A stretch of DNA of 64,000 nt from Paraclostridium sordellii (GTDB lineage: Bacteria > Bacillota > Clostridia > Peptostreptococcales > Peptostreptococcaceae), in contig NZ_LN679998.1 in assembly GCF_000953675.1 (NCBI RefSeq), positions 220,116 through 284,115 on the forward strand, written 5' to 3'. The notes beneath the pieces are model-generated. The model ran no database searches and was not told the DNA's origin. It saw only the letters and a program-made list of their open reading frames with translations. Shown here piece by piece: positions 19,792 through 29,347 of this stretch. The stretch's first letter is position 1. Each line of letters opens with the position of its first letter. The position numbers and the translations under genes were made by a program.

Positions 19792-19901
19792 ATTAATATA
19801 AAATTAATTTATATTAAAATAGGAATTCAAACTTGGAAGTGAATTAAAAAATATGGTATAATTTGGTAAAAAATAGTTTTACACTATCGACAGGAGAAAT
19901 T

Positions 19902-20678
19902 ATGGATAAAGCAATATTTATAAAAGATCTAAAGATGAAGTTTGAGGGTAAAGAAGTCTTAAAAGGAATAAATTTAGAAGTAGATAGAGGGAGCATAATA
20001 GGATATATAGGCCCTAATGGAGCAGGAAAAAGTACAACTGTAAAAATAATATTAGGATTAGTTGAGGGCTATACTGGATTAGTCGAAATATTTGGAGAAG
20101 ATATATCAAATGGAAATAGTGAGTATAAAAAAAGAATAGGTTATGTTCCTGAAGTAGCTGAAACTTATGAAAGTTTAACTGCTAGAGAATATTTAACATT
20201 TATAGGGCAACTTTATGGATTAGAATATGATATTGCAGATAAAAAAGCTTATGAATTAATGGATATTTTAGAAATAAAAGATGCATATAACTCAAGAATT
20301 AGCTCTTTCTCAAAAGGAATGAAACAAAAGGTAGTCATAATATCTAGTTTGATACATAATCCAGATATATTATTTTTAGATGAACCCCTAAGTGGATTAG
20401 ATGCAAATAGTGTAATGGTTCTAAAAGAAATTATGTTAAGTTTAAAAGAAGAAGGTAAAACTATTTTTTACTCATCGCATATAATGGAAGTTGTAGAAAA
20501 AATTAGTGATAGGATAGTACTTCTAAATGATGGAAATATAGTTGCAGATGGTAACTTTGAGGATTTAAAAGAAAGAGTACATGAGGAATCTCTAGCTCAA
20601 ATATTTAATCAACTTACAGGATTTAGTGAATATAAAGAACTTGCAGAAAAATTTATATCTGTAATAAAAGAGGTGTAA
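19902..20678 (+). CDS. ABC transporter ATP-binding protein (ABC-2 type exporter)
   Basis: Cytoplasmic ATPase of a probable export system, 258 residues. Walker A G-P-N-G-A-G-K-S-T lies near residue 38, the signature F-S-K-G-M-K-Q-K near 133, and Walker B with L-D-E-P-L-S-G-L-D near 155. ATG 19902 is chosen because AGGAGAAA lies 6-9 bases upstream; an in-frame TTG at 19863 has no such site. Paired with the permease 3 bases downstream. The substrate is unknown. Confidence 0.9.
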   Translation: MDKAIFIKDLKMKFEGKEVLKGINLEVDRGSIIGYIGPNGAGKSTTVKIILGLVEGYTGLVEIFGEDISNGNSEYKKRIGYVPEVAETYESLTAREYLTFIGQLYGLEYDIADKKAYELMDILEIKDAYNSRISSFSKGMKQKVVIISSLIHNPDILFLDEPLSGLDANSVMVLKEIMLSLKEEGKTIFYSSHIMEVVEKISDRIVLLNDGNIVADGNFEDLKERVHEESLAQIFNQLTGFSEYKELAEKFISVIKEV

Positions 20679-20681
20679 ATT

Positions 20682-22286
20682 ATGAAAAATTTTATTTCAC
20701 TAAAGATACTTGATAAATTCAGATTTTTATATGAAAAGCTAGGGGTAGACTATGATGATATGAGGTTAATATTAAGGACAAAGCTAACAATAGACTCTAG
20801 GCAAACATCTATATTATTAAATAATCAACAGACTAAACAATCTTCAAATCAATATAAAATAATATTATTACTGTATGCATTTATTGGATTCTTTATGATG
20901 ATGATTATGTTAATGAATAAAAACACTCTTATATCAATGACGATGTACTTTACAATGATTATGTTTTTGATGCTTACAACATTTATGTCAGACTTTTCAT
21001 CTGTAATATTAGATATACATGATAAAGGGATATTATTCACTAGGGGTATAAGTCTAAAAACATTGAATGCATCTAAAGTAACTCATGTTATGATATATAT
21101 GATAAGGATAAGCATAGCATTAAGTGGATTTTCATTAATTGCATCAATAAAGTATGGATTAATATTTTTTTTAGTACTTTTAATAGAAATATTGCTTTTA
21201 AATATTTTTATAATAATTGTATCTGGACTAGCTTATCTACTAGTATTAAAGTTATTTGATGGAGAAAAGCTTAAAGATGCAATCAGCATTATACAAATAG
21301 GGGTTACAATATTATTTAGTGGAGCTTATTTTATTATAATGAATATAACTGATAGTGCAAATTTATTAAAAAATATTGATTTAGGAACAATAAGTTATCT
21401 TTTACCACCTTTTTGGTTTGCAGCTCCATTTGAAATAATAGTAACAGGAAATAAAAATGAAACATTATTGATACTTTCTTTATTATCTTTAGTTGTTCCT
21501 GTAATATTAGTTTTAATATATATAAAGCTTTCACCAGTATTTGAAAGAAAACTTCAAAAACTTAATAGTGAAGGTCCTAGTAAAACAGTAAAAAAGCATA
21601 ATCTAACAATGAAATTGAGTAAGATTATATGCAAAGATAAAGAAGAAAGAATATTTTTTAATTTTGTTTCTAAACTAATAAGAAATGATAGAGACTTTAA
21701 ATTTAGAATATATCCAATTATTGGATCTTATTGTATATTTCCTATTTATATGATTTTTGATAAAAACGAAAAATACATAAATTCATATATGTATCTATTT
21801 TTATATTTCTGTTTAATGATAATTCCTACAGTAATGACATCATTAAAATATTCTAAAAATGATAAAGCATCTTATATATATACAATAATAAATATAAAAA
21901 ATAAAATGACTGTACATAAAGCAGCTGTTAAAGCTTGCTTGGTTAATATTATAATACCGATTTACTTAATTCAATGTATAATTTTTTTATATTTTTATAA
22001 GTTCAATATAATTCAACATCTAGTAGTTATATTTTTAGTTTTAATACTTATAACTATGTTAACATTTAAAATACTTGATAAAAGTATGCCTTTTTCTTGT
22101 CCAGTTAATATTTTTAAAAAAAATACAGTAATAGTAGAAAATTACTTAATGATTATTTTAATATTTATTATGACAGGAATTCACTTTCTTTTTTCAAATT
22201 TCGGAACATTAGGGATTAATATATATCTAATATTTATTTTAATATTAGATATAGTTTTGTATAAATCAGCTTTTAAAATTAAATAA
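20682..22286 (+). CDS. ABC-2 type transporter permease
   Basis: A 534-residue membrane protein with roughly a dozen hydrophobic segments in two halves separated by a soluble region (about residues 285-330). It lies 3 bases after its ATPase, so the two form one transporter. I recognise no motif that names the substrate; exporters of this arrangement in Firmicutes often act in drug, peptide or membrane stress. It ends before a terminator. Confidence 0.8.
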   Translation: MKNFISLKILDKFRFLYEKLGVDYDDMRLILRTKLTIDSRQTSILLNNQQTKQSSNQYKIILLLYAFIGFFMMMIMLMNKNTLISMTMYFTMIMFLMLTTFMSDFSSVILDIHDKGILFTRGISLKTLNASKVTHVMIYMIRISIALSGFSLIASIKYGLIFFLVLLIEILLLNIFIIIVSGLAYLLVLKLFDGEKLKDAISIIQIGVTILFSGAYFIIMNITDSANLLKNIDLGTISYLLPPFWFAAPFEIIVTGNKNETLLILSLLSLVVPVILVLIYIKLSPVFERKLQKLNSEGPSKTVKKHNLTMKLSKIICKDKEERIFFNFVSKLIRNDRDFKFRIYPIIGSYCIFPIYMIFDKNEKYINSYMYLFLYFCLMIIPTVMTSLKYSKNDKASYIYTIINIKNKMTVHKAAVKACLVNIIIPIYLIQCIIFLYFYKFNIIQHLVVIFLVLILITMLTFKILDKSMPFSCPVNIFKKNTVIVENYLMIILIFIMTGIHFLFSNFGTLGINIYLIFILILDIVLYKSAFKIK

Positions 22287-22301
22287 TTTAGTGGTAAAGT
22301 T

Positions 22302-22332
22302 AAAAAAGTCTATCATATGATAGGCTTTTTTA
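22302..22332 (+). terminator. Terminator of the ABC transporter pair
   Basis: AAAAAGTCTATCAT pairs with ATGATAGGCTTTTT (one G-T pair), followed by T's. Confidence 0.85.
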
Positions 22333-22425
22333 TTTGTTTTGATTTTTAACATGAAAAATTATATATAAATATAAGTTATAGTATATAATAGATGAAACAG
22401 TATGTTAAAAATAAGGAGGGTAAAT

Positions 22426-23049
22426 ATGGCAGGGAATATATTTGGAAGAATGGCAGCAGATACTTTAGGATTATCAGATATAGGGAAAATAATATCTCCA
22501 AAGGATTTTGATAAGGTTGATGGAGATGACTATATAATGCATGAAGATGGAGAGAAAATATATTTTGTTATAAAATCAAAGTCTGATGAGTATGTATTTA
22601 CAAATAGGGGTTTATTACATGTAGATGGAGCTAATGCAATTAGTAAAAAAAGAACAGTAAAAAGACATGAATTTTACTATGAAAGAGTTAATTCAGTAAC
22701 ATTAGAAACTGCAGGTACAGTAGATCTAGACATAGAAATAAAGTTTAGCTTTGGAAGCGAAGCGTTTAGTATAGATGTAGATAAAAAACAACTTGAACAA
22801 CTAAAAGATTTATATAAAACATTGGTAGAGATAAGCATGATACAAGGAAAAAATAATGTTTCTATAGAAGATGGAACTAAGGGGCTTCAAATGGCAAATG
22901 ATTCTATATCTAGATGTAGTTTAGAAGGTAATGCAGTAAATATAGTAAAAGAATTAACTAGTTTTAACTTAGATTGGATGGAGTCTTTAAGATTAAAGTA
23001 TAGTAACAAAGATTTTGGAGAAGTATTTGAAAAATATATAAATAATTAA
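22426..23049 (+). CDS. PH-like domain protein
   Basis: A 207-residue cytoplasmic protein with no signal or membrane segment. The middle (about residues 40-140), with Y-V-F-T-N-R-G-L-L-H-V-D-G and alternating beta-strand pattern ending in a helix, resembles the bacterial PH domain (bPH_1/DUF1696-like). The last 60 residues are helical and specific. ATG 22426 follows AAGGAGGG; an upstream in-frame ATG at 22402 lacks a site. Function unknown. Confidence 0.65.
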   Translation: MAGNIFGRMAADTLGLSDIGKIISPKDFDKVDGDDYIMHEDGEKIYFVIKSKSDEYVFTNRGLLHVDGANAISKKRTVKRHEFYYERVNSVTLETAGTVDLDIEIKFSFGSEAFSIDVDKKQLEQLKDLYKTLVEISMIQGKNNVSIEDGTKGLQMANDSISRCSLEGNAVNIVKELTSFNLDWMESLRLKYSNKDFGEVFEKYINN

Positions 23050-23060
23050 TATAAAATATT

Positions 23061-23090
23061 AAGGACATCTAACTTTAGATGTCCTTTTTT
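23061..23090 (+). terminator. Terminator of the PH-like gene
   Basis: AAGGACATCTAA and TTAGATGTCCTT form a stem, followed by TTTTT. Confidence 0.85.
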
Positions 23091-23187
23091 ATTTTATAGA
23101 TATGATATAATATATACTCTATTATAATGTTTATAGTAAAAAAATTTCATAAATAAAGGCAATTGATATATAGAAAGGACGATAAAA

Positions 23188-24486
23188 TTGATAGATTTAC
23201 CTCAAAAATTTTTAGATGATATGAAGGAAATACTTAAAGATGAGTATGAGGATTTTATAAAAAGTTATGAAGAACCAAAGACTACAGGATTAAGGGTTAA
23301 TACACTTAAAATAAGCAAAGAGGATTTAATAAATTTAAATTTATTTAAATTAAATCAAATACCTTGGGCTGAAGAAGGATTATATTACGATGAAAAAATA
23401 GATAGACCAGGTAAAAATCCACTTCATGAAGCAGGAGCTTATTATTTACAAGAACCATCTGCTATGAGTGTAGTACCTAGGGCCGATATAAAAGAAAATG
23501 ATAAAGTATTAGATATGTGTGCTGCCCCTGGAGGAAAATCAACATATATATTATCTAAGTTAAATGATACTGGATTATTAGTTTCTAATGAAATAAATCC
23601 AATAAGAATAAAAGCTTTAGGAGAAAATCTAGAAAGATTTGGAGCAAAAAATTGTATAATAACAAATACTGATTCTAATAATTTAAGAAAAGTATTTAAT
23701 GGATATTTTGATAAGGTTATAATTGATGCACCTTGTTCTGGTCAAGGGATGTTTAGAAAAGATGAAGTTGCAATAAAAGATTGGTCTTATGAAAAAGTAT
23801 TAGAATGCCAATCTATTCAAAGAGAAATAATTAGAGATGGTTATGATATGTTAAAAAATGAAGGTATATTAGTATACTCAACATGTACTTTCACAAAAGA
23901 AGAAAATGAAAATATAATAAATGAATTTATAGAAGAAAATGAAAATGCAAAGCTTATAGAAATGCATAGAGTATGGCCTCATAAAGTAAAAGGGGAAGGT
24001 CATTTTGTAGCGAAAATTCAAAAGTTAGAAGATGAAGATTGCAAAACTAAGGAATTAAAAGGGAAAAGATTAGATAAAGAAATTAAAGATTACAAAGACT
24101 TTGAAAAAAAGTTTTTAAATATAAATATAGGGAAAAAATTTGATTTAAGAGGAGAAAATTTATATTTACTTCCAGATGAATCACCAGATGTTAAAAAATT
24201 AAAAGTATTAAGATATGGACTACATCTAGGAGTGTTAAAGAAAAATAGATTTGAGCCATCACATGCATTATCGCATTATTTAAAGTTAGAAGATGCTAAG
24301 CATGTAGAGAATCTTAAGTTAGAAGAAGAACATATTTTAAATTACTTAAGAGGAAATACAATAAATACAGGACAAAGTAGAGGATGGGTTTTAGTAGCAA
24401 TAGAAGGTATTCCTATAGGATGGGGAAAAGAATCAAATGGAGTATTAAAAAATCACTATCCAAAAGGGCTTAGAATTAATTACTAA
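23188..24486 (+). CDS. RsmB/NOP-family rRNA (cytosine-C5) methyltransferase, RsmF-like
   Basis: SAM-dependent m5C methyltransferase acting on RNA, probably 16S rRNA. The SAM motif is C-A-A-P-G-G-K-S-T near residue 111, motif IV D-A-P-C-S-G-Q-G-M-F near 186 holds one catalytic Cys, and Y-S-T-C-T-F near 232 holds the second. The C-terminal region after residue 300 resembles the RsmF PUA-like extension. It starts at TTG 23188 behind GAAAGGA. 432 residues is typical for Firmicute RsmF-like proteins. Confidence 0.9.
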   Translation: MIDLPQKFLDDMKEILKDEYEDFIKSYEEPKTTGLRVNTLKISKEDLINLNLFKLNQIPWAEEGLYYDEKIDRPGKNPLHEAGAYYLQEPSAMSVVPRADIKENDKVLDMCAAPGGKSTYILSKLNDTGLLVSNEINPIRIKALGENLERFGAKNCIITNTDSNNLRKVFNGYFDKVIIDAPCSGQGMFRKDEVAIKDWSYEKVLECQSIQREIIRDGYDMLKNEGILVYSTCTFTKEENENIINEFIEENENAKLIEMHRVWPHKVKGEGHFVAKIQKLEDEDCKTKELKGKRLDKEIKDYKDFEKKFLNINIGKKFDLRGENLYLLPDESPDVKKLKVLRYGLHLGVLKKNRFEPSHALSHYLKLEDAKHVENLKLEEEHILNYLRGNTINTGQSRGWVLVAIEGIPIGWGKESNGVLKNHYPKGLRINY

Positions 24487-24568
24487 ATATAGATGTTTTA
24501 AAGGATTAATTAAGTAATTTGACGAAATTAATAAAATGAAGATTATTTAATTAAAATGGAGGAATAAT

Positions 24569-25864
24569 ATGAACTACAATGAAGCACTTAAATTTATACA
24601 TGAAAGCCATAAATTCGGAATGAGACTTGGCTTAGAAAATATAAAAAAACTTTTAGAATTATTAGGAAATCCACAAGATAATTTGAAAATTATACATGTA
24701 GCAGGAACAAATGGTAAGGGGTCTACATGTTCTTTTATATCTACTATATTAAAGAAAAGTGGATATAAAGTAGGGCTATATACTTCTCCATTTTTAGAAA
24801 CTTTTACAGAAAGAATAAGAGTAAACGGAGAAAATATACCAGAGAATGAAGTTGGCAATATAGTTAATATAATTAAAGAAAAAATAGAGATAATGGTTAA
24901 AGAAGGACATGATTATCCAACTGAATTTGAAATAGTAACAGCTATGGCATTTTATTACTTTAATAAAGAGAAAGTAGATTTTGTTGCTTTAGAAGTAGGT
25001 TTAGGTGGTAGATATGATGCTACTAATGTAATTGAAAAACCAATAGCTACAGTTATAACATCTATAAGTCTAGATCATGTAGGTATACTTGGCGATACTT
25101 TAGATAAGATTGCTTTTGAAAAAGGTGGAATTATAAAAGAAAACTGTGATGTTATAGTATATCCTCAAAAAAATGAAGCAAGCGAAGTTTTAAAAGAAAT
25201 TTGTAATGAAAAAAATGCTAAATATATAGAGTGTGATTTTAAAGATATAACTTTAAAAGAATCTAATATTAATTTCCAAAAATTTGATTGTATTATAAAT
25301 AATAAGGAATATAAAGATTTACAAATTAATTTAATTGGAGATCATCAAGTAAAAAATTCAGTAGTTGCACTTACTACAATAGAACTTATAAAGAATAAAT
25401 TAGAAATATTAATAAGTGAAGAAGATTTAAGAAAAGGACTGATGGAAACAAAATGGCCTGGAAGAATCGAAAAGATAAAAGAAAATCCAATGTTTATAAT
25501 AGATGGAGCTCATAATGAAGAAGGTGCTGAGTCTTTAGCTAAATCTATAGATAAATATTTTAAAGGAAAAAATAAAATACTTTTAATAGGAATGTTAGAA
25601 GATAAGGATATAAATTCTGTACTGGATATATTAATTCCTAGATTTAATCGTGTTATAACTACAACACCAGATAATCCTAGAGCTATAGATGCTATAAAAC
25701 TTAAAGAAAAGATAGAAAAGTATAATATTGAAGTTATTTGCAAAGAAGATATAAATGATGCTGTTAAATATGTAATTGAAAATTCTAAAGAAGAGGACGT
25801 TATAATAAGTGCAGGATCTTTATATATGATAGGGCATGTAAGAACTATAATGAAAAGTTTATAA
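24569..25864 (+). CDS. folC: Bifunctional folylpolyglutamate synthase / dihydrofolate synthase
   Basis: Adds glutamate to folates, an ATP-dependent Mur-ligase-family reaction in the cytoplasm. The P-loop is G-T-N-G-K-G-S-T near residue 46; E-V-G-L-G-G-R-Y-D-A-T-N near 142 and D-G-A-H-N near 315 are family signatures. 431 residues, ATG 24569 after GGAGGAA. No other folate genes lie nearby. Confidence 0.95.
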   Translation: MNYNEALKFIHESHKFGMRLGLENIKKLLELLGNPQDNLKIIHVAGTNGKGSTCSFISTILKKSGYKVGLYTSPFLETFTERIRVNGENIPENEVGNIVNIIKEKIEIMVKEGHDYPTEFEIVTAMAFYYFNKEKVDFVALEVGLGGRYDATNVIEKPIATVITSISLDHVGILGDTLDKIAFEKGGIIKENCDVIVYPQKNEASEVLKEICNEKNAKYIECDFKDITLKESNINFQKFDCIINNKEYKDLQINLIGDHQVKNSVVALTTIELIKNKLEILISEEDLRKGLMETKWPGRIEKIKENPMFIIDGAHNEEGAESLAKSIDKYFKGKNKILLIGMLEDKDINSVLDILIPRFNRVITTTPDNPRAIDAIKLKEKIEKYNIEVICKEDINDAVKYVIENSKEEDVIISAGSLYMIGHVRTIMKSL

Positions 25865-25909
25865 AAAGGTATGAAAATGGGATTTAACTCATTTTCATAC
25901 CTTTTTTTA
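25863..25909 (+). terminator. Terminator of folC
   Basis: A 17-bp perfect stem (25863-25879 with 25890-25906) ends in T's. The A-rich left side lets it serve the minus-strand gene too. Confidence 0.9.
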
Positions 25910-25916
25910 TTGAAAA

Positions 25917-26168
25917 CTATTTTGATAATTGCTCACGTAAAGCTTTAGATAATTGATCAGGACAAGATGTTGGTTTTACTCCACATTGAATTCCTTGTAA
26001 CTTTTCAGCTATTTCATCAGCAGGTCTTCCTTCTACTAAATGTTTTAATCCTATTAAGTTACCAGGACATCCGCCTACAAAATCTACACTCGTTACTATA
26101 TTGTTATCATCAATATCAAAAGTCATTTCTCTACAACAAACACCTGATGGTTTTACTGTTACTTTCAT
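25917..26168 (-). CDS. TSCPD domain protein (TIGR03905-like)
   Basis: An 83-residue protein with the family-naming T-S-C-P-D-Q-L near its end. Further Cys residues occur in S-G-V-C-C-R-E, F-V-G-G-C-P-G-N and I-Q-C-G-V, suggesting metal binding. Similar domains occur at the C-terminus of some ribonucleotide reductases; the free-standing form has no established role. The ATG follows GGGAGG on the minus strand. Confidence 0.85.
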   Translation of the reverse strand: MKVTVKPSGVCCREMTFDIDDNNIVTSVDFVGGCPGNLIGLKHLVEGRPADEIAEKLQGIQCGVKPTSCPDQLSKALREQLSK

Positions 26169-26302
26169 AATTTAAACCTCCCAAAATATACTAAATCAAT
26201 AATAACAATAACATTGATTCATTTCAAGTTAAAAAAAAGTAATAAGACAAGTATTTAAAGCAATATATTATGGTAGTACACTATTAGTAAGGAGGTTTTA
26301 TT

Positions 26303-27169
26303 TTGAAGCTATATACATCTAACTATCTATCACAAAGTATTAGTATAATAGACTATAAGACTTTAACGGTAGAAAAAGAGATTAGTTTAGGTACAGATAT
26401 ATACCCTCATCATTTTTGTATAGAAAAAGAAAAAAATATAATGTATATACCTAGCTCTTTTGATGGCGTATTGTATGTTTTTGATATGATAACGGAACAA
26501 ATTATAGATTCAGTATCTATAGGTGGGAATCTTAGCCAGGTATCTATTTGCAAGGATGAATTATTTATAGCCAATGAAGATTCTAATAGCATATATGTAT
26601 TAAATAAAAATACATTAGAGCCAATAGGTGTAATTAGTGTTGATAACATGCCTCATGGATTTGCTTTTGATAAGAAAACCAATAAGTTATATGTACCATG
26701 TATAGATTCTATACTATGCATAAATGTTATAAGTAAAAATATTGAAAGAAAAGTAGAAATTAATAGTAAAGCATGGCATATAAAAGTTGATGATATTAAA
26801 AATTTAATGTACATATCTACATTAGATGGGAAAATTATAGTCTTAGATAAAGACAATTTAAAATTAATACATAATATAGAAGGATTATTAATACCAGTAG
26901 AAATTTGTATAAACTATGAAAAAGAACTTATATATATTGCAGATTTAGGCATAAAGGCTATAAAAATTTTAGATTACAATACTTATAAAGAAGTTGGATG
27001 TATAAAGGTAAATGGAACACCTCAAGGTTTGGAGTTATCCAAGGATAATAAATATATATTTGTAACGGATACGTATAATAACAGTATAAAAATATTTGAA
27101 ACAAGTAAAAATGAATTTATAAAAGAAGTTAAGACAGGAAAAGAGCCTACTACTATAGTATTTGAGTAG
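26303..27169 (+). CDS. YncE-like beta-propeller protein (YVTN-type repeats)
   Basis: 288 residues built from repeats of about 40 residues, with strands such as L-Y-V-P-C-I-D-S, Y-I-A-D-L-G and Y-I-F-V-T-D-T-Y-N-N-S. This fits a seven-bladed propeller of the YVTN/YncE type. There is no signal peptide, so it is probably cytoplasmic. TTG 26303 follows AAGGAGG. It converges on the DUF4364 gene with a single base between the stops. Function unknown. Confidence 0.75.
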   Translation: MKLYTSNYLSQSISIIDYKTLTVEKEISLGTDIYPHHFCIEKEKNIMYIPSSFDGVLYVFDMITEQIIDSVSIGGNLSQVSICKDELFIANEDSNSIYVLNKNTLEPIGVISVDNMPHGFAFDKKTNKLYVPCIDSILCINVISKNIERKVEINSKAWHIKVDDIKNLMYISTLDGKIIVLDKDNLKLIHNIEGLLIPVEICINYEKELIYIADLGIKAIKILDYNTYKEVGCIKVNGTPQGLELSKDNKYIFVTDTYNNSIKIFETSKNEFIKEVKTGKEPTTIVFE

Positions 27170-27178
27170 GCTAGTTTT
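27144..27178 (+). terminator. Terminator lying within two convergent gene ends
   Basis: AGCCTACT (27144-27151) pairs with AGTAGGCT (27165-27172), then AGTTTTTA. The stem spans the stop codons of both neighbours. Confidence 0.6.
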
Positions 27179-27707
27179 TACTTGAAATAAGCAGATCTAT
27201 TATTTCAGCATACATATAAGATGCATTCTTTTTCCAATTATCACATATTAATTTAGCTTGTTTTTCGGAAGATACATTTAAGTTTAAATCTATTAAGTTT
27301 GATTGGTTTTCGATAACTCTTAGATTTACTATAAATTCATTATCACTTTGTTTAACGAAGCTAGATTTAACTTGAGTATCTGCTAATAAATTCTCTTTGT
27401 TTAGTCTAATGTATTCATCTAACTTTTCTTTTATTTGGTCAGGAATCCTAGATAAAAAATATTCTAAAGTATCTATACCTTTTTTAGTTAAAGTGTAATA
27501 CTCCTTATTTGAATCTTCATATATTTTTAAGAAATTAGCCTCCATAAGTTGTGACAGAAATTGTTGTAATGAAAAATAATTCATAACCTCAGTCTCAAGT
27601 ATAACTTGAGTAATTTGAGAATTAGTTAAGTCCATATTTGTTTCTTCTAATACATATAAAATTAATAATTTATGGTAAGCTAATTCTTCAGATGAGTTTT
27701 CAAACAT
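27171..27707 (-). CDS. DUF4364 family protein, winged-helix-like
   Basis: A 178-residue soluble protein. The N-terminal 75 residues look like a winged helix (helices, then L-M-E-A-N-F-L-K-I-Y-E-D...Y-Y-T-L-T-K-K-G), as in PadR/MarR-type regulators and the DUF4364 family. The C-terminal half is beta-rich, then helical. Possibly a transcription regulator, but no target is evident. The ATG at 27707 follows GGAGGA. Confidence 0.75.
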   Translation of the reverse strand: MFENSSEELAYHKLLILYVLEETNMDLTNSQITQVILETEVMNYFSLQQFLSQLMEANFLKIYEDSNKEYYTLTKKGIDTLEYFLSRIPDQIKEKLDEYIRLNKENLLADTQVKSSFVKQSDNEFIVNLRVIENQSNLIDLNLNVSSEKQAKLICDNWKKNASYMYAEIIDLLISSKN

Positions 27708-27821
27708 AATATCATCCTCCGTATAATGTTTCTATATAATTATATTAAACTAAAATATATAAAAATAAAAGTAGAATTTCATATTTACATAATCCATTGA
27801 TATAAAAAAGTATGTATATAA

Positions 27822-27850
27822 TTAAAAAAGCTACCTGTAAAAGGTAGCCT
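27822..27850 (-). terminator. Terminator of the minus-strand SASP gene
   Basis: On the minus strand GCTACC pairs with GGTAGC (with flanking A-G pairs), followed by TTTTTT. Confidence 0.7.
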
Positions 27851-27879
27851 TCTTAAATCCTAGGTGTCTAATTTACTAC

Positions 27880-28077
27880 TTACTTTCCAGACATTTGTCT
27901 TTCTGCCATCTCTACTAACTTTTTAGTCATGTAGCCACCTACATATCCATTTTGTCTAGCAGTTAAGTTTCCTTTGTCTACTGTATCGTAGTTTGATAAA
28001 CCTAATTCATTAGCTATCTCTAATTTCATTTGGTTTAAAGCTGCTTTAGCTTCTGGAACGGCTTTTTTAGTTGACAT
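27880..28077 (-). CDS. Small acid-soluble spore protein, alpha/beta type
   Basis: DNA-binding protein that saturates spore DNA. 65 residues with the family core: E-A-K-A-A-L-N-Q-M-K-L-E-I-A-N-E-L-G, then G-N-L-T-A-R-Q-N-G-Y-V-G-G-Y-M-T-K-K-L-V. The germination-protease site lies in the K-L-E-I-A segment. ATG follows AGGAGG. Expected to be made late in the forespore. Confidence 0.93.
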   Translation of the reverse strand: MSTKKAVPEAKAALNQMKLEIANELGLSNYDTVDKGNLTARQNGYVGGYMTKKLVEMAERQMSGK

Positions 28078-28189
28078 AGTAAATTTCCTCCTTAAAATAT
28101 TAGATGTCTTACAACTAAGATTTTTTTAAAATCTTGTTGTTGATATTAATTTAACCAATATGAAATTTTATATTCATACTTATAAAAAA

Positions 28190-28354
28190 TTATTTGAATT
28201 TTTTATTTATTTTTATCTTTCTATCTTTTCTAATACCTTCTTGGATACCATGAGCTTCTCTTAAATAATGAGTACTATTTAACTTTATACTATTTTGTTC
28301 ATTATTTTCTGCTTTTCCTTTTAAAATACCAAATTCGCTTCTTAAATTTCTCAA
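28190..28354 (-). CDS. Small basic hypothetical protein (54 residues)
   Basis: A minus-strand frame with TTG start (28354) 10 bases after GGTGG. It encodes a charged, lysine/arginine-rich protein starting M-R-N-L-R-S-E-F-G and including H-Y-L-R-E-A-H-G-I-Q-E-G. I recognise no family. Its place beside a SASP gene and between two spaced units is compatible with a sporulation role, but that is a guess. It could be a chance frame. Confidence 0.4.
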   Translation of the reverse strand: MRNLRSEFGILKGKAENNEQNSIKLNSTHYLREAHGIQEGIRKDRKIKINKKFK

Positions 28355-28479
28355 TAAAAACACCACCTTTATTTAGTATTACAATTAATTTTCCCAAATA
28401 ATAAATTTAATTAAGTAGTAATTTTTTGAAAAAAATAAAAATAAACTTGTACTAGAGTATTTATGAATGGAGGGAGTAT

Positions 28480-29241
28480 ATGAAAAAAGGACAGCATAAA
28501 ATAAAAGTTTTTTTATCAAGTGTTATGTTTTTTATCTGTACATTAGTTGCATCATTTGGGGTTATTTATGGAGTTAGATACATAGGATCAAATATGAGTC
28601 CAAAAGAAGTACCTATAAATAAGGTAGAAACGAAAGAGAATAAAGTTTCATTGACTTTTGATATAGCAGGTGGATCATCCAATATATACGATATATTGGA
28701 TATCTTAGATAAATATAATGTAAAAGCTTCATTTTTTCTAGTTGGCAATTGGATAGATAACAACGAAGAAATTGTTAAGGAAATAAAAGAAAGAGGTCAT
28801 GATATAGGAAATCATTCAAACTCACATGCAAATATGACAGAACTCAATAAAAAAGATATGGAACAGGAAATAGTAACAACATCAAAAAAAATAGAATCTA
28901 TTACAGGAGAAAAAACAACTATGTATAGACCTCCTTTTGGAGAGTTTGATAAGAATAGTTTTGAAGTTTGCCAAGAACTTGGTTATAAAGCTGTAAAGTG
29001 GGATGTAGATTCTCAAGATTGGAAAGAAATCGGGGTTAATCATGTTGTAGAAAATGTTTTGAAAAATACTAAATCAGGAACTATAATTTTATTTCATGGA
29101 GATATAAATTATAATGAACAATACTTAAATCTTATAATAAAGAAATTAAAGGAAGAATATGATTTAGTTCCATTATCAGATTTAATTTATGATGATGGAT
29201 ATGAAATAGATAGTAATGGAGTACAAAAACTTAAAGGTTAG
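28480..29241 (+). CDS. Polysaccharide deacetylase (PdaB-like NodB domain)
   Basis: 253 residues with an N-terminal hydrophobic anchor (about 10-33) and an extracytoplasmic CE4 domain. Motif 1 is T-F-D-I-A-G-G-S, with one Asp where many CE4 enzymes have D-D, as in PdaB-type proteins. Motif 2 is H-D-I-G-N-H-S-N-S-H and motif 3 is R-P-P-F-G. PdaB-like members act on spore or cell wall glycans; the substrate here is unproven. ATG 28480 follows GGAGGG. Confidence 0.88.
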   Translation: MKKGQHKIKVFLSSVMFFICTLVASFGVIYGVRYIGSNMSPKEVPINKVETKENKVSLTFDIAGGSSNIYDILDILDKYNVKASFFLVGNWIDNNEEIVKEIKERGHDIGNHSNSHANMTELNKKDMEQEIVTTSKKIESITGEKTTMYRPPFGEFDKNSFEVCQELGYKAVKWDVDSQDWKEIGVNHVVENVLKNTKSGTIILFHGDINYNEQYLNLIIKKLKEEYDLVPLSDLIYDDGYEIDSNGVQKLKG

Positions 29242-29244
29242 TGA

Positions 29245-29279
29245 AAAAGTTATAGGTAAAACCTATAACTTTTTAATTT
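29245..29279 (+). terminator. Terminator of the deacetylase gene
   Basis: A 13-bp perfect stem (29245-29257 with 29261-29273) precedes T-rich sequence. Confidence 0.8.
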
Positions 29280-29347
29280 TGCTAAAGTATTTACAAGTAT
29301 CTATATAGTATAATATACCTTATAAACAAAAGCTAAAGGAGGTCATA